Assembly (NCBI GenBank): GCA_018340375.1
Contig: JAFFJZ010000004.1
Coordinates: forward strand, 34,260,001 to 34,324,000
Direction: 5' to 3'
DNA length: 64,000 bases
Source of the DNA: Gonatopus flavifemur
Taxonomy: Eukaryota; Arthropoda; Insecta; Hymenoptera; Dryinidae
Made by a program: the position numbers and the translations under genes. Below, piece by piece: positions 45,930 to 57,039 of this stretch; the first letter of the stretch is position 1; each line of letters opens with the position of its first letter. Under the pieces are notes generated by a model. The model worked only from the letters and a program-made list of their open reading frames with translations, searched no databases and was not told where the DNA came from.

Positions 45930-46885
45930 TTCACCTCACTTCCTATTTCCTTGAAATTCATATCCTAAACTAGAAACCTCGTGAATTGAATATTCTCAAA
46001 GTTCCATGGCATTCGGATGATATGAAGATGAAGGAAAAATGCTTGTAGAATATTGGCAAACAATTCGGATTGCAAAAACAAAAACTCCTACATTTGTCAA
46101 CCGATTCGGATTCAACTGATATGGGACCACTATTGGATCATAACAACGAACATGGTATGAGTTTCGTTGCAATCGAATAATAAGAAACGGAGGTACACGT
46201 GGTCACAAAACTCACACTTTTCCACATTTTCCCCCATTCCTCCCGTTGTTCTATGAAAATCAGGTTGAAATTTGTATGGGGCCATTATCGACACTACATA
46301 TGACTGGGGTAGAAAAGAGGAACAGAAGATATCCGCATGACAAGGGGATTCACAAAATTTTCCAATTTTGTTTTGAATCTAAGTGCTAACTTTCTTTGCC
46401 CCTCACTTCCGATTGGCCTGGGATTTATGTTGTACAACTAACCCCACATTGATTGAAAAGGCTCAAAGTTTCATGGCATTCGGATGATACGAACATGGGG
46501 AAGGCATGCTTTCAAAATATTGGCGAATCATGCAGGTTGCTAAAACAAAAATTTTCACAATTTTCAACCGATTCGAATGTAACTCGTATGGGACCCCTAT
46601 GGGATCATAACTAGAAAGTGGTATAAGTTTCATTGCAATTTAATAATAGGAAACGGAGATACGCGCGGTCACAAAAATCACCTTTTTTCATAACATTTTC
46701 CCCTGCCTCCCCAGTAATTCTGTAAGGATCAGGTTGAAACTTATATGGGACCACTATCGACACTACATATGAATATGGTAAAAATTTAATGAAGATCGGA
46801 TCATAGGAACGGAAGGTATGGGCGGTCGCAAAGAACTTCACATTGAGACAAAATCCAGACAGACAGACACAAAATCAAAAATTCT
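45930..46885. repeat. Dispersed repeat family D, longest copy
   Basis: Internal duplication is visible: the GATCATAACNA...GGTATAAGTTTCATTGCAAT block around 46135 recurs around 46610, and the TATGGGGCC/TATGGGACCACTATCGACAC block recurs around 46275 and 46745. It ends with a CAGACAGACAGACAC tail next to the gypsy relic. Confidence 0.6.
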
Positions 46886-47099
46886 GCCCGAGTTTCGAGG
46901 AACATTTTGGTCTAAGAGACTTTGAGTTTGGATACAAAAAAATTTTCGGCTTCTCGAAACGATTACAAAGCTTCCCCCTAACGAGGAAGCATAACATTAC
47001 GAGTTTTCAAAACAACACTCGAAGCGGCATCTCTAGCACAAGGTTCCCACTCACGCGCGGAAGCATATGACGAACGAAATAGTTTGACGACTCCGTGAA

Positions 47100-48232
47100 G
47101 CTCGCCTCCAAATCAACGTGAAAAAGAGTAAATTTCTACAAAATCAAATAATCTACTTGGGACATTAGACAAGGACGGTATTAAAACTGACCCGGATAAC
47201 GTTAAAACCATAGATGAGATTCCCCCGCCAACAAACGTCAAAGAATCAAGACCACTCATAGGAATAATATCCTCACTGTAAAAAATATTCGGGATTTTCC
47301 CATACCTATGCAGAGGAAATTTCCTATACTTGTACGGGAAAAGCGAATTCCCGTACACGTATAGGAATTTTCACATAAAAATATATTAAAATTGCTGTTT
47401 TTATGGGATTTTTACTGTAAATTTATAGGATTTTTCCCAAAATTTACGGGAAATTTCCTATCCATGTATGTGTTAATTACTTCACATACATGTATGTGAA
47501 ATTTCCTATAAAAATTTTTTACAGTGCTGGTATCGCCCATTCGTTCCCAACTGTTCCAAGCTGATTCGGCCTTTGACCGCGTTATTGAAGAAACGAAGCA
47601 AATGATGATGAACCGATACAGAACTATTAGCGTTCAGCGCCCTGAAGAAATGCTTAACGTCATCACCTATTCCAGCTCCACCCGACTCCTTGAAGAAACT
47701 CATACTCCAGACAGACACTAGCAAATACGGGTTGGGTGCTGTCGTGAATCAGTTAATTAACAACGAGGAAAAAGTAATTGCATATGCAAGCAAAATTCTC
47801 AATAAGAGTGGGCTCAATTATTCAGTAACCGAAAAGGAATGTCTTGCGGTGGTTTGGGGAATCCAAAAGATGAGACCGTATCTACAGGGATATTCATTCA
47901 CCGTAGTAACCGACCACTAGTCATTAAAGTAGCTGGCCACGCTGGAGAGTCCTACAGGGAGAATTGCAAGTTGGAGCTTTTACTTTTGACAATTTGATTT
48001 CGACATCGTTTATAGGAAAAGGAAGTGGAACAAAGTGGCTGATAGCTTATCCCGCAGCCCTCATCCCAGAGATCCAGACGATGACTCTGAGCCCAGCCTA
48101 GAAGACACCATCGTAGTTGTCAGCATTGGGTTAGAGGATCCATGGAACCAACGAATGGTGGAAAGCATCAGACAAAACCCGATAAACACCCGGAATATTG
48201 TATCCGTAATAATGAACTTTATCGCCACGTAT
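47100..48232 (+). pseudogene. Gypsy RT C-terminus and RNase H, interrupted by a MITE
   Basis: LREARLQINVKKSKFLQNQI and IYLGH precede a shift at 47167. KDGIKTDPDNVKTIDEIPPP and ESRPLIGIIS follow, then the MITE (47274-47526), then WYRPFVPNCSKLIRPLTALL, the standard continuation. TGA codons follow KKRSK. RNase H shows LQTDTSKYGLGAVV, YSVTEKECLAVVWGI and FTVVTDH, with two more stops near 47919 and 47929. KWNKVADSLSR closes the domain. The protein cannot be made. Confidence 0.8.
47274..47526. mobile_element. Palindromic MITE inserted in gypsy pol, CT duplication
   Basis: A 253-bp element starting CACTGTAAAAAATATTCGG and ending ...TTTTTTACAGTG. CT occurs on both sides. Removing the element and one CT gives ATATCCTGGTATCGC, reading I-S-W-Y-R in the pol frame, exactly what the family requires. 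This fixes both the boundaries and the 2-bp duplication. Confidence 0.95.
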
Positions 48233-48506
48233 CCCTGGTAGAAATTCCTCTAGTAATTCGCGAGTTGTAACACTTGCCCTCATGAAAATCAGAGTTCCAA
48301 TTCAGTAACTTTTCAGTTCAATCACCAACTTATAAGTGTTCTTATATATATAATGGATATAAATATTACATTATACATTATATATATATCCATATTATGT
48401 ATATCTAATAACATAAAATATATAATAAATATACATATGAGGTCTCTAGTTTTTCACAAGGGGAAGTGTTACAACTCGTGAATTAATAGACAAATTTCTA
48501 CCAGGG
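48233..48506. mobile_element. Palindromic MITE, CCCTGGT ends, AT duplication
   Basis: A 274-bp element starting CCCTGGTAGAAATTCCTC and ending with AATTTCTACCAGGG. AT is on both sides. The arms share CGAGTTGTAACACTT, and the AT-rich centre is itself palindromic. It lies in the pol gene at the place where the integrase zinc finger should be. Confidence 0.85.
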
Positions 48507-48508
48507 AT

Positions 48509-49453
48509 GTGAGAAGCTGTCCGAAATGTCAGGAGTTCAAGCCACCACAACAATCTATCTCAGGCACAATGGGAACGACTATAGCAAAACGCCCTTTGGA
48601 AGTGGTGTCAATCGATATAATGGGTCCCAAGCTTAGATCATCAAGCGATCACTGCTACCTTCTAGTAATGTAGGACAAATATACGAACTGCGTGGAAATA
48701 CAGCCACTTAGGCAGCCTGGAATCCCCTCCATCGTCAAAGCTTCTAAAGAAAGGGTAATCATGCGTTTTGGTTGTCCATGAACTGTAATTACAGATAATG
48801 GAAGTCAGTTTGTCGCTAGAGAATTCACAGGACTTTTGTCACAGTATGGCATATGTCATCAGCGCACACCCACATACACTCCTCAGTGTGACCCTGTGGA
48901 ACGAACTAATGAAGTGATAGGGACAATGATATCCCAATTTATCCAGAAAACCCAAAGATCGTGGGATGAGTATGTTCCCGAACTCGACTTCGCAATCAAC
49001 ACCTCTGAGCACGAGTCTCCTCAGTTCACGCCAGCATATCTAGACTATGACCGAGAGGTACAGCCGCCTAATACACTGCGCGCGGAATGGGGAAAAGAGG
49101 ACGTCGCACAACCAGTAGATAGCGAGGCCAGGCTGAAGATGCTTCACAAGGCGCTAGAGTTGGTCAGGGTTAATCTGGTCAAGGCATTCACGAAACAAAG
49201 CTTTTATTATAATAAAGGTCAAGGTAACTGGCAACCTCAAGTAGGTGAACCAGTATGTGAACGGGAACACCACTTGTCTTCAGCACCTGACACTTTTGCT
49301 GCCAAGTTAGCGAATAAATTCTCCAGTGGTTATGAAGTAGTAGTTATCGTGGGGAAAAATATTTACGAGGTAGAAAAGGACGGTCGTATAAGCAAAGTGC
49401 ATATTAAAGATTTTAAACCACACCGGTTATCAAAATCTCATTCCGATAATTGA
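48509..49453 (+). pseudogene. Gypsy integrase, degraded
   Basis: Starts within the zinc finger at VRSCPKCQEFKPP, so the His pair and about 60 residues are missing across the MITE junction. The core shows EVVSIDIMGP (first Asp), VITDNGSQFV (second Asp) and CDPVERTNEVIGTMI (Glu). Stops interrupt at 48672, 48710 and 48778 (all before the second Asp). From 48836 the frame is open to the end, with the C-terminal GEPVCEREHHLSSA and KLANKFSSGYEVV region. Confidence 0.8.
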
Positions 49454-49566
49454 TCATTCGAATACTCGCGGTTGGAACACTATATGCTTTGACGAAAGTT
49501 CAATTTGTTCTGTTTTTTTGTTTGTGATCTTATACTCTAGAAATTTCAGACCACTCAATTACGAAA

Positions 49567-49995
49567 ATGAGCGAGAAGAGATACAACTCGAGCGTCCTAT
49601 CGTCAGCGTCTCCGACGGAGACAGTAAAAGAGAGGCTGCGAAGATTGTACTCCGACAAACAACCCCAAGCCATAATTCCAAGAGTCCGCCTCACCATGCC
49701 AACATCTCGACCTTTCAATTATAAGTCCCGGGGAGAATTTTTGGAGAAGGAGGTTCCAATTGTTAGAATCCCAAGAAAAATCAATAAATCTCCCGTGAAA
49801 CCCTATGACTCGCGGAATCGAGGATTCAACAGAGACACCGCTGCTGAAGCTAAACCCCGAGTGACAGATAGGGAGGATGTGAAAATCAGGTGGGTCAAAC
49901 CTAACCCCGATCTGGTATTGTATACGCCGAAAATAGCAAGCGTAAAGGGAGATAGTCCGAAAACCTTCCATTCAGTCTGCGACGAGCCCACATAA
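49567..49995 (+). CDS. Intact ORF downstream of the second gypsy integrase, unknown
   Basis: An ATG-initiated frame of 142 codons beginning MSEKRYNSSVLSSASPTETV. It is basic and proline-rich (IIPRVRLTMPTSRPFNYKSR, VRIPRKINKSPVKPYDSR), with no membrane segment or known motif. It stays open beside a heavily broken pol, which is odd if it shared pol's age. A minus-strand frame also stays open here, so the openness may partly reflect base composition. It may be an accessory ORF of the element or chance. Confidence 0.3.
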   Translation: MSEKRYNSSVLSSASPTETVKERLRRLYSDKQPQAIIPRVRLTMPTSRPFNYKSRGEFLEKEVPIVRIPRKINKSPVKPYDSRNRGFNRDTAAEAKPRVTDREDVKIRWVKPNPDLVLYTPKIASVKGDSPKTFHSVCDEPT

Positions 49996-50925
49996 AAGTG
50001 AGAGGGAAGCACTAATGATCCCTCATGACAAACCCAATTAATGAGAAAATATCGGAAATTTGTCTCTGAGGGATATAGACTGATCCATGCAGAATCTCCT
50101 GAAACGAAAAATGAACAGCTCTTGTGAGGAATGTTTTCTAGAAAGTGCCCCTCTAAATTTCACCGAGTGCTTGCAAGTGCGTTACCATTCGAGATTTCAA
50201 GCACGGAGTACTGTTAGTGCCATCTGTGATGAAACAGCGAGAACTTATTCGAGGTCCTAAAAGAATGTTCATAGAATTTCCTTGTACTGAATGGAAAAAA
50301 GTGAGATAAGCAAAAAAAAAAGAGACAAATATTACGAACACGTTTCCAGAAAGAATTAATGTAACCCACATTGTATAAGTCATCGCTCCCTGGATTGACT
50401 TTAAATCAATCTTATGAGCTCTAAATAGCTAACGCGTTGGAACAATCCACTTGTTTAATTCGCATGAATATGGAAGTACGGAAGTCTTCGTTGAGGCATT
50501 AATATTCCTATGAACATCTCGACTATCTAGAATATAAAAAATTCTATAAATTTATAAACCGTGGCATATGTAGGTGAAAGGTCATTTATTTGTAGTGATC
50601 GTGATACTCTTTTTTTCACCTTCTTCACACTTGATTCTGACTACTTTTTCTATCTTTCTTCTTGAAACTCGACGTTCATATAGATCTCTTTCACTTTTAT
50701 TCACATTCTCACTCTTTCTCTGTTGTACGTAAAGATGTGTGTGTGTGAAAGTTTGTTCCCATCTCTGTCGTATCCACCTTTACGACCGAAGATTTTCTTT
50801 CTTCTCTTTCTAGACTGCGCCAACTTGAGAAAGCATTTTCACCCTCCAGGCTTCAGCAATAGGGTAGTATAGAGGAAAAGGAAAGTAAGTCGGCCCGTAG
50901 TGGTATCCAAGAATTATATGAAGGG
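49996..50925. other. No gene recognised; one exon-like segment
   Basis: A pyrimidine tract ending TTTCTAG at 50813 and a GTAAGTCGG at 50885 bracket about 70 bp like an internal exon, but no frame through it shows a known domain. Confidence 0.3.
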
Positions 50926-51420
50926 GTGACGACTACTCTGGCAGAGTTCAGGCAAAAGGAGTATGAAGTGGAGAGAGAAGCCTGCTACGCCCCTCTCTCT
51001 GCCTTAACAAGCAGCAAGGGTGGAGAATTAATGAGAGAGGGCGTTTGGGCAGACACTTGTGGCTATATCCACCCGACGCCTCCCCCCCTCCACCTTTTTC
51101 TTTCTCTCTCCCTCTTTCTTCTTGCTCCGCTTGTCCCTCTTTCTCATTCTCTTTCATTTTTCCCTCCCAGTCCCTCCCTCGTCAACCATCAGATTAAACT
51201 CGCTTTAGACTCGATTCGTACTCGAAATCCTCGCTATATCTTTCCATATTGCAAATTTTTAACATCCGTATCGTCTGTTGTGAATTTCATCAATTTCAAC
51301 CATTCAAAATACCTCCACACGAACAATCATCTGCACATTTTGAAAATAATCCCATTCATAATCAACCTCCAATTAAAAAACGCTCAATCAAGTTTTTTTG
51401 TTATTTATTGGCAATAAATC
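50926..51420 (+). other. Open stretch with pyrimidine-rich tract
   Basis: 163 codons are open, but much of it crosses a CT-rich low-complexity tract (51080-51180) and translates as Leu/Ser/Pro runs. No domain recognised; probably not a gene. Confidence 0.25.
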
Positions 51421-53030
51421 AAATTCATACAGAATATTCATGGAAACCAACTATTGTAACTAATCCGAGTTGATTTCTGAATAATTGCAGAAATTATAAA
51501 TTCATTCAAATCATGATACAGGGATTTCCCCGATAGATTACATCAGTTCATCCGAAACGTCTCTAAAAAGAATCAATATAATCTGTTCCCTCGAATCTTG
51601 ATGATTTCTGAGCGCCCAGGCAGCTCGGAAGTTTTATTGAACATTCATATTAGGTAGGTATTAAATGAGTTTAAAGTACCTTGAAGATTTTATGAAACTT
51701 CTTCCAACAGTCGTTGAGAATATTCAATACACTTTTCGCGATGATCTGAGAGAACTTCTTATTCCAAGTGGAACCACAGATGAAAAGAACTTCAAAGGAA
51801 TTCAAGGAACTTTGAAGAAAGACAAAAATTTAGAGAGGTTCAAATTCAAAGTTTATCATTGTAAGAGAACTTGAGATCAAAACTTTCTAGAGACATTCAG
51901 GAAACATTCAGAAGAAATCAAAGAGGTTCAAAGATAAAATATGTGAAAACAAAATTTTAAAAGAATTTAAGAAAGTTGAGAGATTCAGGCAAATGTAGTG
52001 AAATTTGGAATCAAGTATTGTAGATCTATTCGAAAGAATTCGAATAGATTGAATGAAAATCCCATATAACAGAAAAAGCTTCTGAAATGCATTTTTCAAT
52101 CAGAAAAGTATTTTGAATCCTTTTCCGACAAACAGAAATTTTTTTTGAATGCATTTGGTACATTTGAAATGTATTTGTAATACATCAAATATGAAGTTTG
52201 TATACACTTTGAATACTTCTGTTTGAATGTATTTGAAAAGTGTTTTCTGTTTTATGGGATCATAGGAAGTATAAGCCCCTGTCACAAATAATTTATGAAA
52301 TCTCATTGACAAATGGAGAGATGAACAGATTTCAATGGAATTCAATGATATTTAATCAGAAATGTTACCATTGAATAAAATATTTCTACTTGGGAGGCAT
52401 TCAAAGTTGAGGATTGTCAGTATCCAAAAATCAGGTTCCAAAAATTGCAGACAAATTGGGAGAAATCAAGGGCTTATATTTTGAGTCGAATTGAAACAAG
52501 ATATAAAAACCTGATTAATAAATCCCGGATAGTGTGTTCAACTTGGAATAATACAAGTTTGAGATACCATACGTCTCCCCTAGGAATCATAACTCCCGAG
52601 CAGGAGGTACATCGGGATTAGACCAGCCAATCCAAACTTCTTGCCAGCAGCTAGAGTTAACCCCTGGTGAGGTTTTTGCAAGAACCAGTTCCGTATATTG
52701 CGCTACTAGGACTATTAAAAAGCCGGGTAAAACCTGATATTTCGTCTGACTCTTATCACAGAATCTGTGAATTTTTTTCGACTGCTTCCCGGCATTTGCA
52801 GACTGTCGAAGAAAATATACGAAACCCCTAGTAACACAGCATCTGCACAGTATGTTGAAAATATTCATAGCACATGTATAGGACGTTCAATATGATAAGA
52901 AGATTCGCAGAACATATTTTGAACATTCGTGTGTTACTTTGAACCTGTTATATCTGTTACGTGCGTCACATAAGATTTCATACAACGTACACGAGACCAT
53001 AACAAATACAACGTTTCTAGTATAAAGTAA
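51421..53030. other. No gene recognised
   Basis: AT-rich sequence with short frames. Around 52110-52250 AATACATTTGAAA-type phrases recur in both orientations, a possible decayed foldback. Confidence 0.35.
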
Positions 53031-53040
53031 GGCATTGACG

Positions 53041-53466
53041 ATGGACGGTCCCGACCTGGGACCTGGAGGAAGGGGGGCTTCTCAACACGGGGGCCCCCGC
53101 AGGAGGCGTAAAAGCCGTACAAGACATGGTCCAAAGGTCAGGGCATCTTCCCGAAGTGATGTGTTAAACGTCCGAACGTCGGTGGAGTGAACGTCTGTGG
53201 GGAATCAATGCCTGCCAAGAGGACACTTTAGTGGGTATACTGCACAAGGCAACCACCATCGCCAGCCACAGCATGAGTCCCACACACCAGGGAGTAGGCC
53301 GCTCTCCCAGTATGAAGTAAGTAGTAATGTCCATTATGCTCAGACCGTATTCAAAGCAAGAATCGACATATTTATGGTGAGAGACTATGATCTCACTATA
53401 AAACTCGACTTGCACTTGAGAGCTATCCTATTCAATGTGAAGAATGCAAAATATATTCCCGTTTAG
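53041..53466 (+). pseudogene. GC-rich open stretch, possible retrotransposon N-terminus
   Basis: The ATG at 53041 starts a frame that is open to 53466 apart from one TGA at 53188. The first part is Gly/Arg/Pro-rich (MDGPDLGPGGRGASQHGG, RRRRKSRTRHGPKV), then LNVRTSVE, which weakly recalls the LNVRTL start of RTE-type endonucleases. GC content is far above the flanks up to about 53310, suggesting foreign or transposon origin. Identification is weak. Confidence 0.25.
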
Positions 53467-54682
53467 TGTTCACTAAACATTGATGGCATATCGATGTATC
53501 CGATTGGACGAATATCAATGTTTGACATCGCGAACATCGATGCTGCTAAGACCTAATTGATTGTTTTTCATCCAATTTGGATCTAGGGCCATTTCAAACT
53601 CAATATCATCTCATTCAATTATTGTCATTCGATATCTTGATATTTGAATTTAAAAAAAATTGAACATGACTCAGATCGATGTTACACTATTTGTTCAACG
53701 ATGTAAAAACATCACCGATTTTAGTCGATTTTATACTCATCGATATTTAATGATCATTCCTGTTGAGGTTAGCTACCAGAGCCGACTAAACAATCTCTGC
53801 GCAACTGTAACTCACTGATGCCTTCACATTTCGTTATAACAAGCACCATATTGACCCATGAAAATGTTTACAACGAAGTGAAGATGTATTCGACAAACTC
53901 CGTTCCTGCTGGACGAGTGGAAATAAGTGACCTTTCTTTAGAACTGTATGTTCTCTTGAGGATGTGATAAACGCTGATCTTCTCCCTCATTTTTCTGTAC
54001 TTGTACTCTTAAAACAATCAGTTTAATATCTCCACCTACTTTATTATTGCCATATTACTTTGTTACCATAAAGGGAAATTATTCATAAACTTCTATGAAA
54101 ATTCTAATCTCCGACGAAATCAAATAAAACTAACTTTAACTTTAATTTCGATCATGGAATATTCAATGATGAAAGGGAAAAGAATCTCATCTGCATTCCA
54201 TTCTACTTTCCCAAGATTCCTGGAATTCATTATGTTTTTTTACACGTCCATAGTGATTTGTCATCAGAAGTTGATGTACTCAATTGTATGAATATCACGA
54301 GATTCGTAAAAGTGGAATTGAAAAATTGTGAAAAGAGAGGAACTCACGTCAGTGCTTACCTTATGACGGGAACAATTTTGTCAACTTTAGATTAACATCT
54401 AAGCAAAGAAAAGAAATATTTTCATATCGTCTTAAACGCAAGAAGGAAGACAGAAAATTTTTTCCTCCCTCGTTCCATAGCTCAGGGTTATGAGGATTAG
54501 TTATTCACCTGCAGTAAGAGAGAATCGTTGAGAAAGAACAAACTACCCACATTTAATTGTACAAGATTCAAAATGATTTGTAAAGATAATTGTTGTAGCT
54601 GTAAAGAAACAACCAACAAATAAAAACAGCAAAATATTCAGGTGAAAGCGTAAGGTGAAAAATATTAGTGGATTCGCAGACA
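53467..54682. other. No gene recognised
   Basis: AT-rich, short frames only. Short recurrences of CATCGAT-type motifs around 53480-53760. Confidence 0.35.
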
Positions 54683-55088
54683 ACACAAAGCTCTGAAAGA
54701 TAACACATATGTTATCTAGGGTTACCAGATCACTGGCGGCCGAAATGAGGACACCTCCCCTGTCATACCCGATGACGTTTTTCTTCTTTTTTTTTTCTTA
54801 GAGACCAGTATAAATCAGACCGTGCTTTTTATATATCATATATCTTTATTTTAAATATCTAATGCAGCACACCGAGCATATAATATTTGACTTAGAAATC
54901 TAATTGAAAATTTTTATGGAATATTCATAAAAACGAGGACACTGGCCGAAGAAAGAGGACACGACCTGCAACTGGTATGAATGAGGACATGTCCAATAAA
55001 ATGAGGACGTCTGGTAACCCTATGTTATCTTTTAGAGCAACTAGCTCTCAAATATGACATATATGTTATCTTTCAGAGTTTTGTGTTT
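54683..55088. repeat. Small palindrome split by a nested MITE
   Basis: ACACAAAGCTCTGAAAGATA at the left pairs with TATCTTTCAGAGTTTTGTGT at the right. The MITE 54719-55020 interrupts the left side. Confidence 0.75.
54719..55020. mobile_element. MITE with GGGTTACC ends, TA duplication
   Basis: A 302-bp element with ends GGGTTACCAGA and TCTGGTAACCC, flanked by TA. GAGGACA motifs recur near both ends, concentrated on the right, as subterminal repeats. It is inserted in the palindrome 54683-55088. Confidence 0.85.
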
Positions 55089-55097
55089 TCTGGGTTG

Positions 55098-55232
55098 ACC
55101 TGGTTAAAAGAATCCATTGAATCAGACAAATGAAATTTCATGAAATTTGGTCAAAACATTGTCCAAGATTCAATGAGATTTGGTGGAAATTGATAAGACT
55201 TAGTGAAAATCAATGAATTTTTCTAACCAGGG
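55098..55232. mobile_element. Small CCTGGTTA-ended MITE
   Basis: A 135-bp unit with ends ACCTGGTTAAAAGAATCC and TTTTTCTAACCAGGG; inner ATTCAATGGATT-type and ATCAATGAATT-type arms are inverted. The ends resemble those of elements A and B. No clear duplication. Confidence 0.6.
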
Positions 55233-55428
55233 TAGTGCAAAAATTATTTGATCAATTTCTGACCTCTGCTTTTGTTTTGGAATCACAATCTTGGATATTC
55301 AAATCACGAATTATCTTTATTGTTTTTTGAGAGTGAAACATCAAAATTTTATGATAAATGCAAGGTCATATTTGATGCATGGAAATTCTTGTCAAAAGTT
55401 GGCGTAACTCAACACTCAACGTTGTGTA

Positions 55429-55669
55429 CACGGAGAAAATGTATTGGCGAAAAATTACCCAAAGTTGAGTAAAACGAGGACATAGTGGCATTCCCGCAGA
55501 ATGCTTTCATTATTTCAACAAGTTGAATACTGTTGAAAAACATCTGAATTCATTTTCATGTGTAGTCGAGTAAAATTAAGTCAAACGGATTCTCAACTTC
55601 GCGGGAATGCCACTGTGTCCCCGTTTTGCTCAACTTTGAATAATCTTTCGTCAATATATTTTCTCCGTG
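55429..55669. mobile_element. Palindromic MITE, CACGGAGAAAA ends, TA duplication
   Basis: A 241-bp palindrome flanked by TA. The arms include GGCATTCCCGC and its inverse GCGGGAATGCC. Confidence 0.88.
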
Positions 55670-55747
55670 TATGTATCACTGAAACAGTATCCTCTGTTTC
55701 TGAATAGACTCGCTTTAAATTTGAAGAGAATATTCATCAGTTATATA

Positions 55748-57037
55748 CAGGTTGGTTGAAAAGTTCCTGCGCTCACTAAGAGATAGCACTGCTAGCTCGA
55801 AACTTTTTTTTCTCAAGTTGGTATATCTGTCCTGAGAACACATGCAAAGTTACAAGTCATTCTGTCAATTCATTCTTTGTTTACAAGCCATTTGAAGTTG
55901 ACGTGTCATTGATTTTTCTTAATATGGAAAAAATTGAATATCGTGCAGTCATTAGATTCTTTGTTTTGAAGGGTTTAAAAGCAAAGAAAATTTATGAACA
56001 ATTGTAAGAAGTGTATAAGGAGTCCTCACCTTCAAAACGCACCGTTGAATTTCGGGCTGGTGAATTTAAACGTGGTCGTACTAACCTTGAAGACGATCCA
56101 CGCGAAGGACGACCAAAAACTGCAACCACAGCAGAAATCATTGAGCATGTACATGATATGGTTAGTGAAGATCCAAGTTTCACTAAGCGTGAAATTGCTC
56201 ATGCCATAGACATCTCAGACGAACGAGTACTCCATATTTTACATGAAGAATTACGTATGAAAAAACTGTTTGGAAAGTTAGTGCCGCACACGTTAACAAT
56301 TCAACAAAAGCTGGATCGAAAACAAATTTCTCAGCGTAATTTGGAGCGTGTTAAGCAGAATAAAACCGACTTCTTGCGTCGTTTTATAACTATGGATGAG
56401 ACTTGGATCTATCACCATGATCCTAAATTGAAACAAGAACGTTTACAGTGGACTGAAGCTGGTTGTTCAGCTCCAAAGCAGGTGAAGTCACAACGATCAG
56501 CAAAGAAGGTTATGGCATCAGTTTTTTGGGATGCAAAAGGAATTTTGTTCATTGATTATCTTCAAGAAGGTAAAACAATCAACTCCGAATATTACTGCAG
56601 CCTTTTGGATCAGCTGGATGAAAAAATTCGTGAGAAAAGACCTGGTTTAAAGAAGAAAAAAATCATTTTTCATCAAGATAATGCACCTGCTCACAAAAGT
56701 GTTTTGACGATGGCTAAATTCAAAGAACTCGAGTACGAATTGCTTGAACATCCACCGTATTCGCCAGATTTGGCTCTTAGCGACTACTATCTCTTCAGAA
56801 ATCTCAAACAATTCCTTCGTGGAAAGCATTTTTCGTCGAATGAAGAGGCCATAGCAGCCGTAGACGGTTATTCTGCAGAGCTTCCGGAAAACCATTATAA
56901 GGATGGGATAAAATTATTGGAAGATCATTGGAACAAGTGTATTGAGCTTCTAGGAGATTATATTGAATAAAAAAATATATTTCGTAACAAAAACAGTATT
57001 CTTTCATTTCGAGCGCAGAAACTTTTCAACCAACCTG
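55748..57037 (+). mobile_element. Full-length mariner, 1290 bp, TA duplication
   Basis: Terminal inverted repeats of about 27 bp, left CAGGTTGGTTGAAAAGTTCC and right (complement) CAGGTTGGTTGAAAAGTTTC, with one mismatch in the first 27. TA on both sides (55746-55747, 57038-57039). Total length is normal for the family. Confidence 0.97.
55924..56970 (+). pseudogene. Mariner transposase, complete except one nonsense codon
   Basis: 348 codons from ATG to TAA, the usual family length. The only lesion I see is TAA at codon 28 (56005-56007), within the first helix-turn-helix. Domains are HTH 1, the linker with DPREGRPKTATT, HTH 2 (FTKREIAHAIDISDERVLHI), LVPHTL (counterpart of the WVPHEL motif) and the catalytic triad: Asp158 in ITMDETWIYHHD, Asp252 in HQDNAPAH and Asp287 in SPDLALSDYYLF. 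There are 34 residues between the last two, so D34D. LALSD replaces the common LAPSD. The enzyme would cut the element ends and insert at TA. A downstream start after the stop would lack part of the DNA-binding domain, so the copy is probably inactive. Confidence 0.95.
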
Positions 57038-57039
57038 TA

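Larger units (their letters stand above)
46890..49453 (+). mobile_element. Second Ty3/gypsy element, degraded pol
   Basis: Reads end of RT, RNase H, degraded zinc finger and integrase, with many stops and shifts and two MITE insertions. No LTRs were recognised. It is much older than the element at 34-40 kb. Confidence 0.75.

Noticed and set aside
50926..51417. 163-codon open frame as a gene
   Set aside because: It crosses a CT-rich low-complexity tract and shows no domain; the opposite strand is open too.
53041..53466. Confident RTE-type endonuclease
   Set aside because: Only LNVRTSVE resembles the family; listed as a low-confidence possibility.
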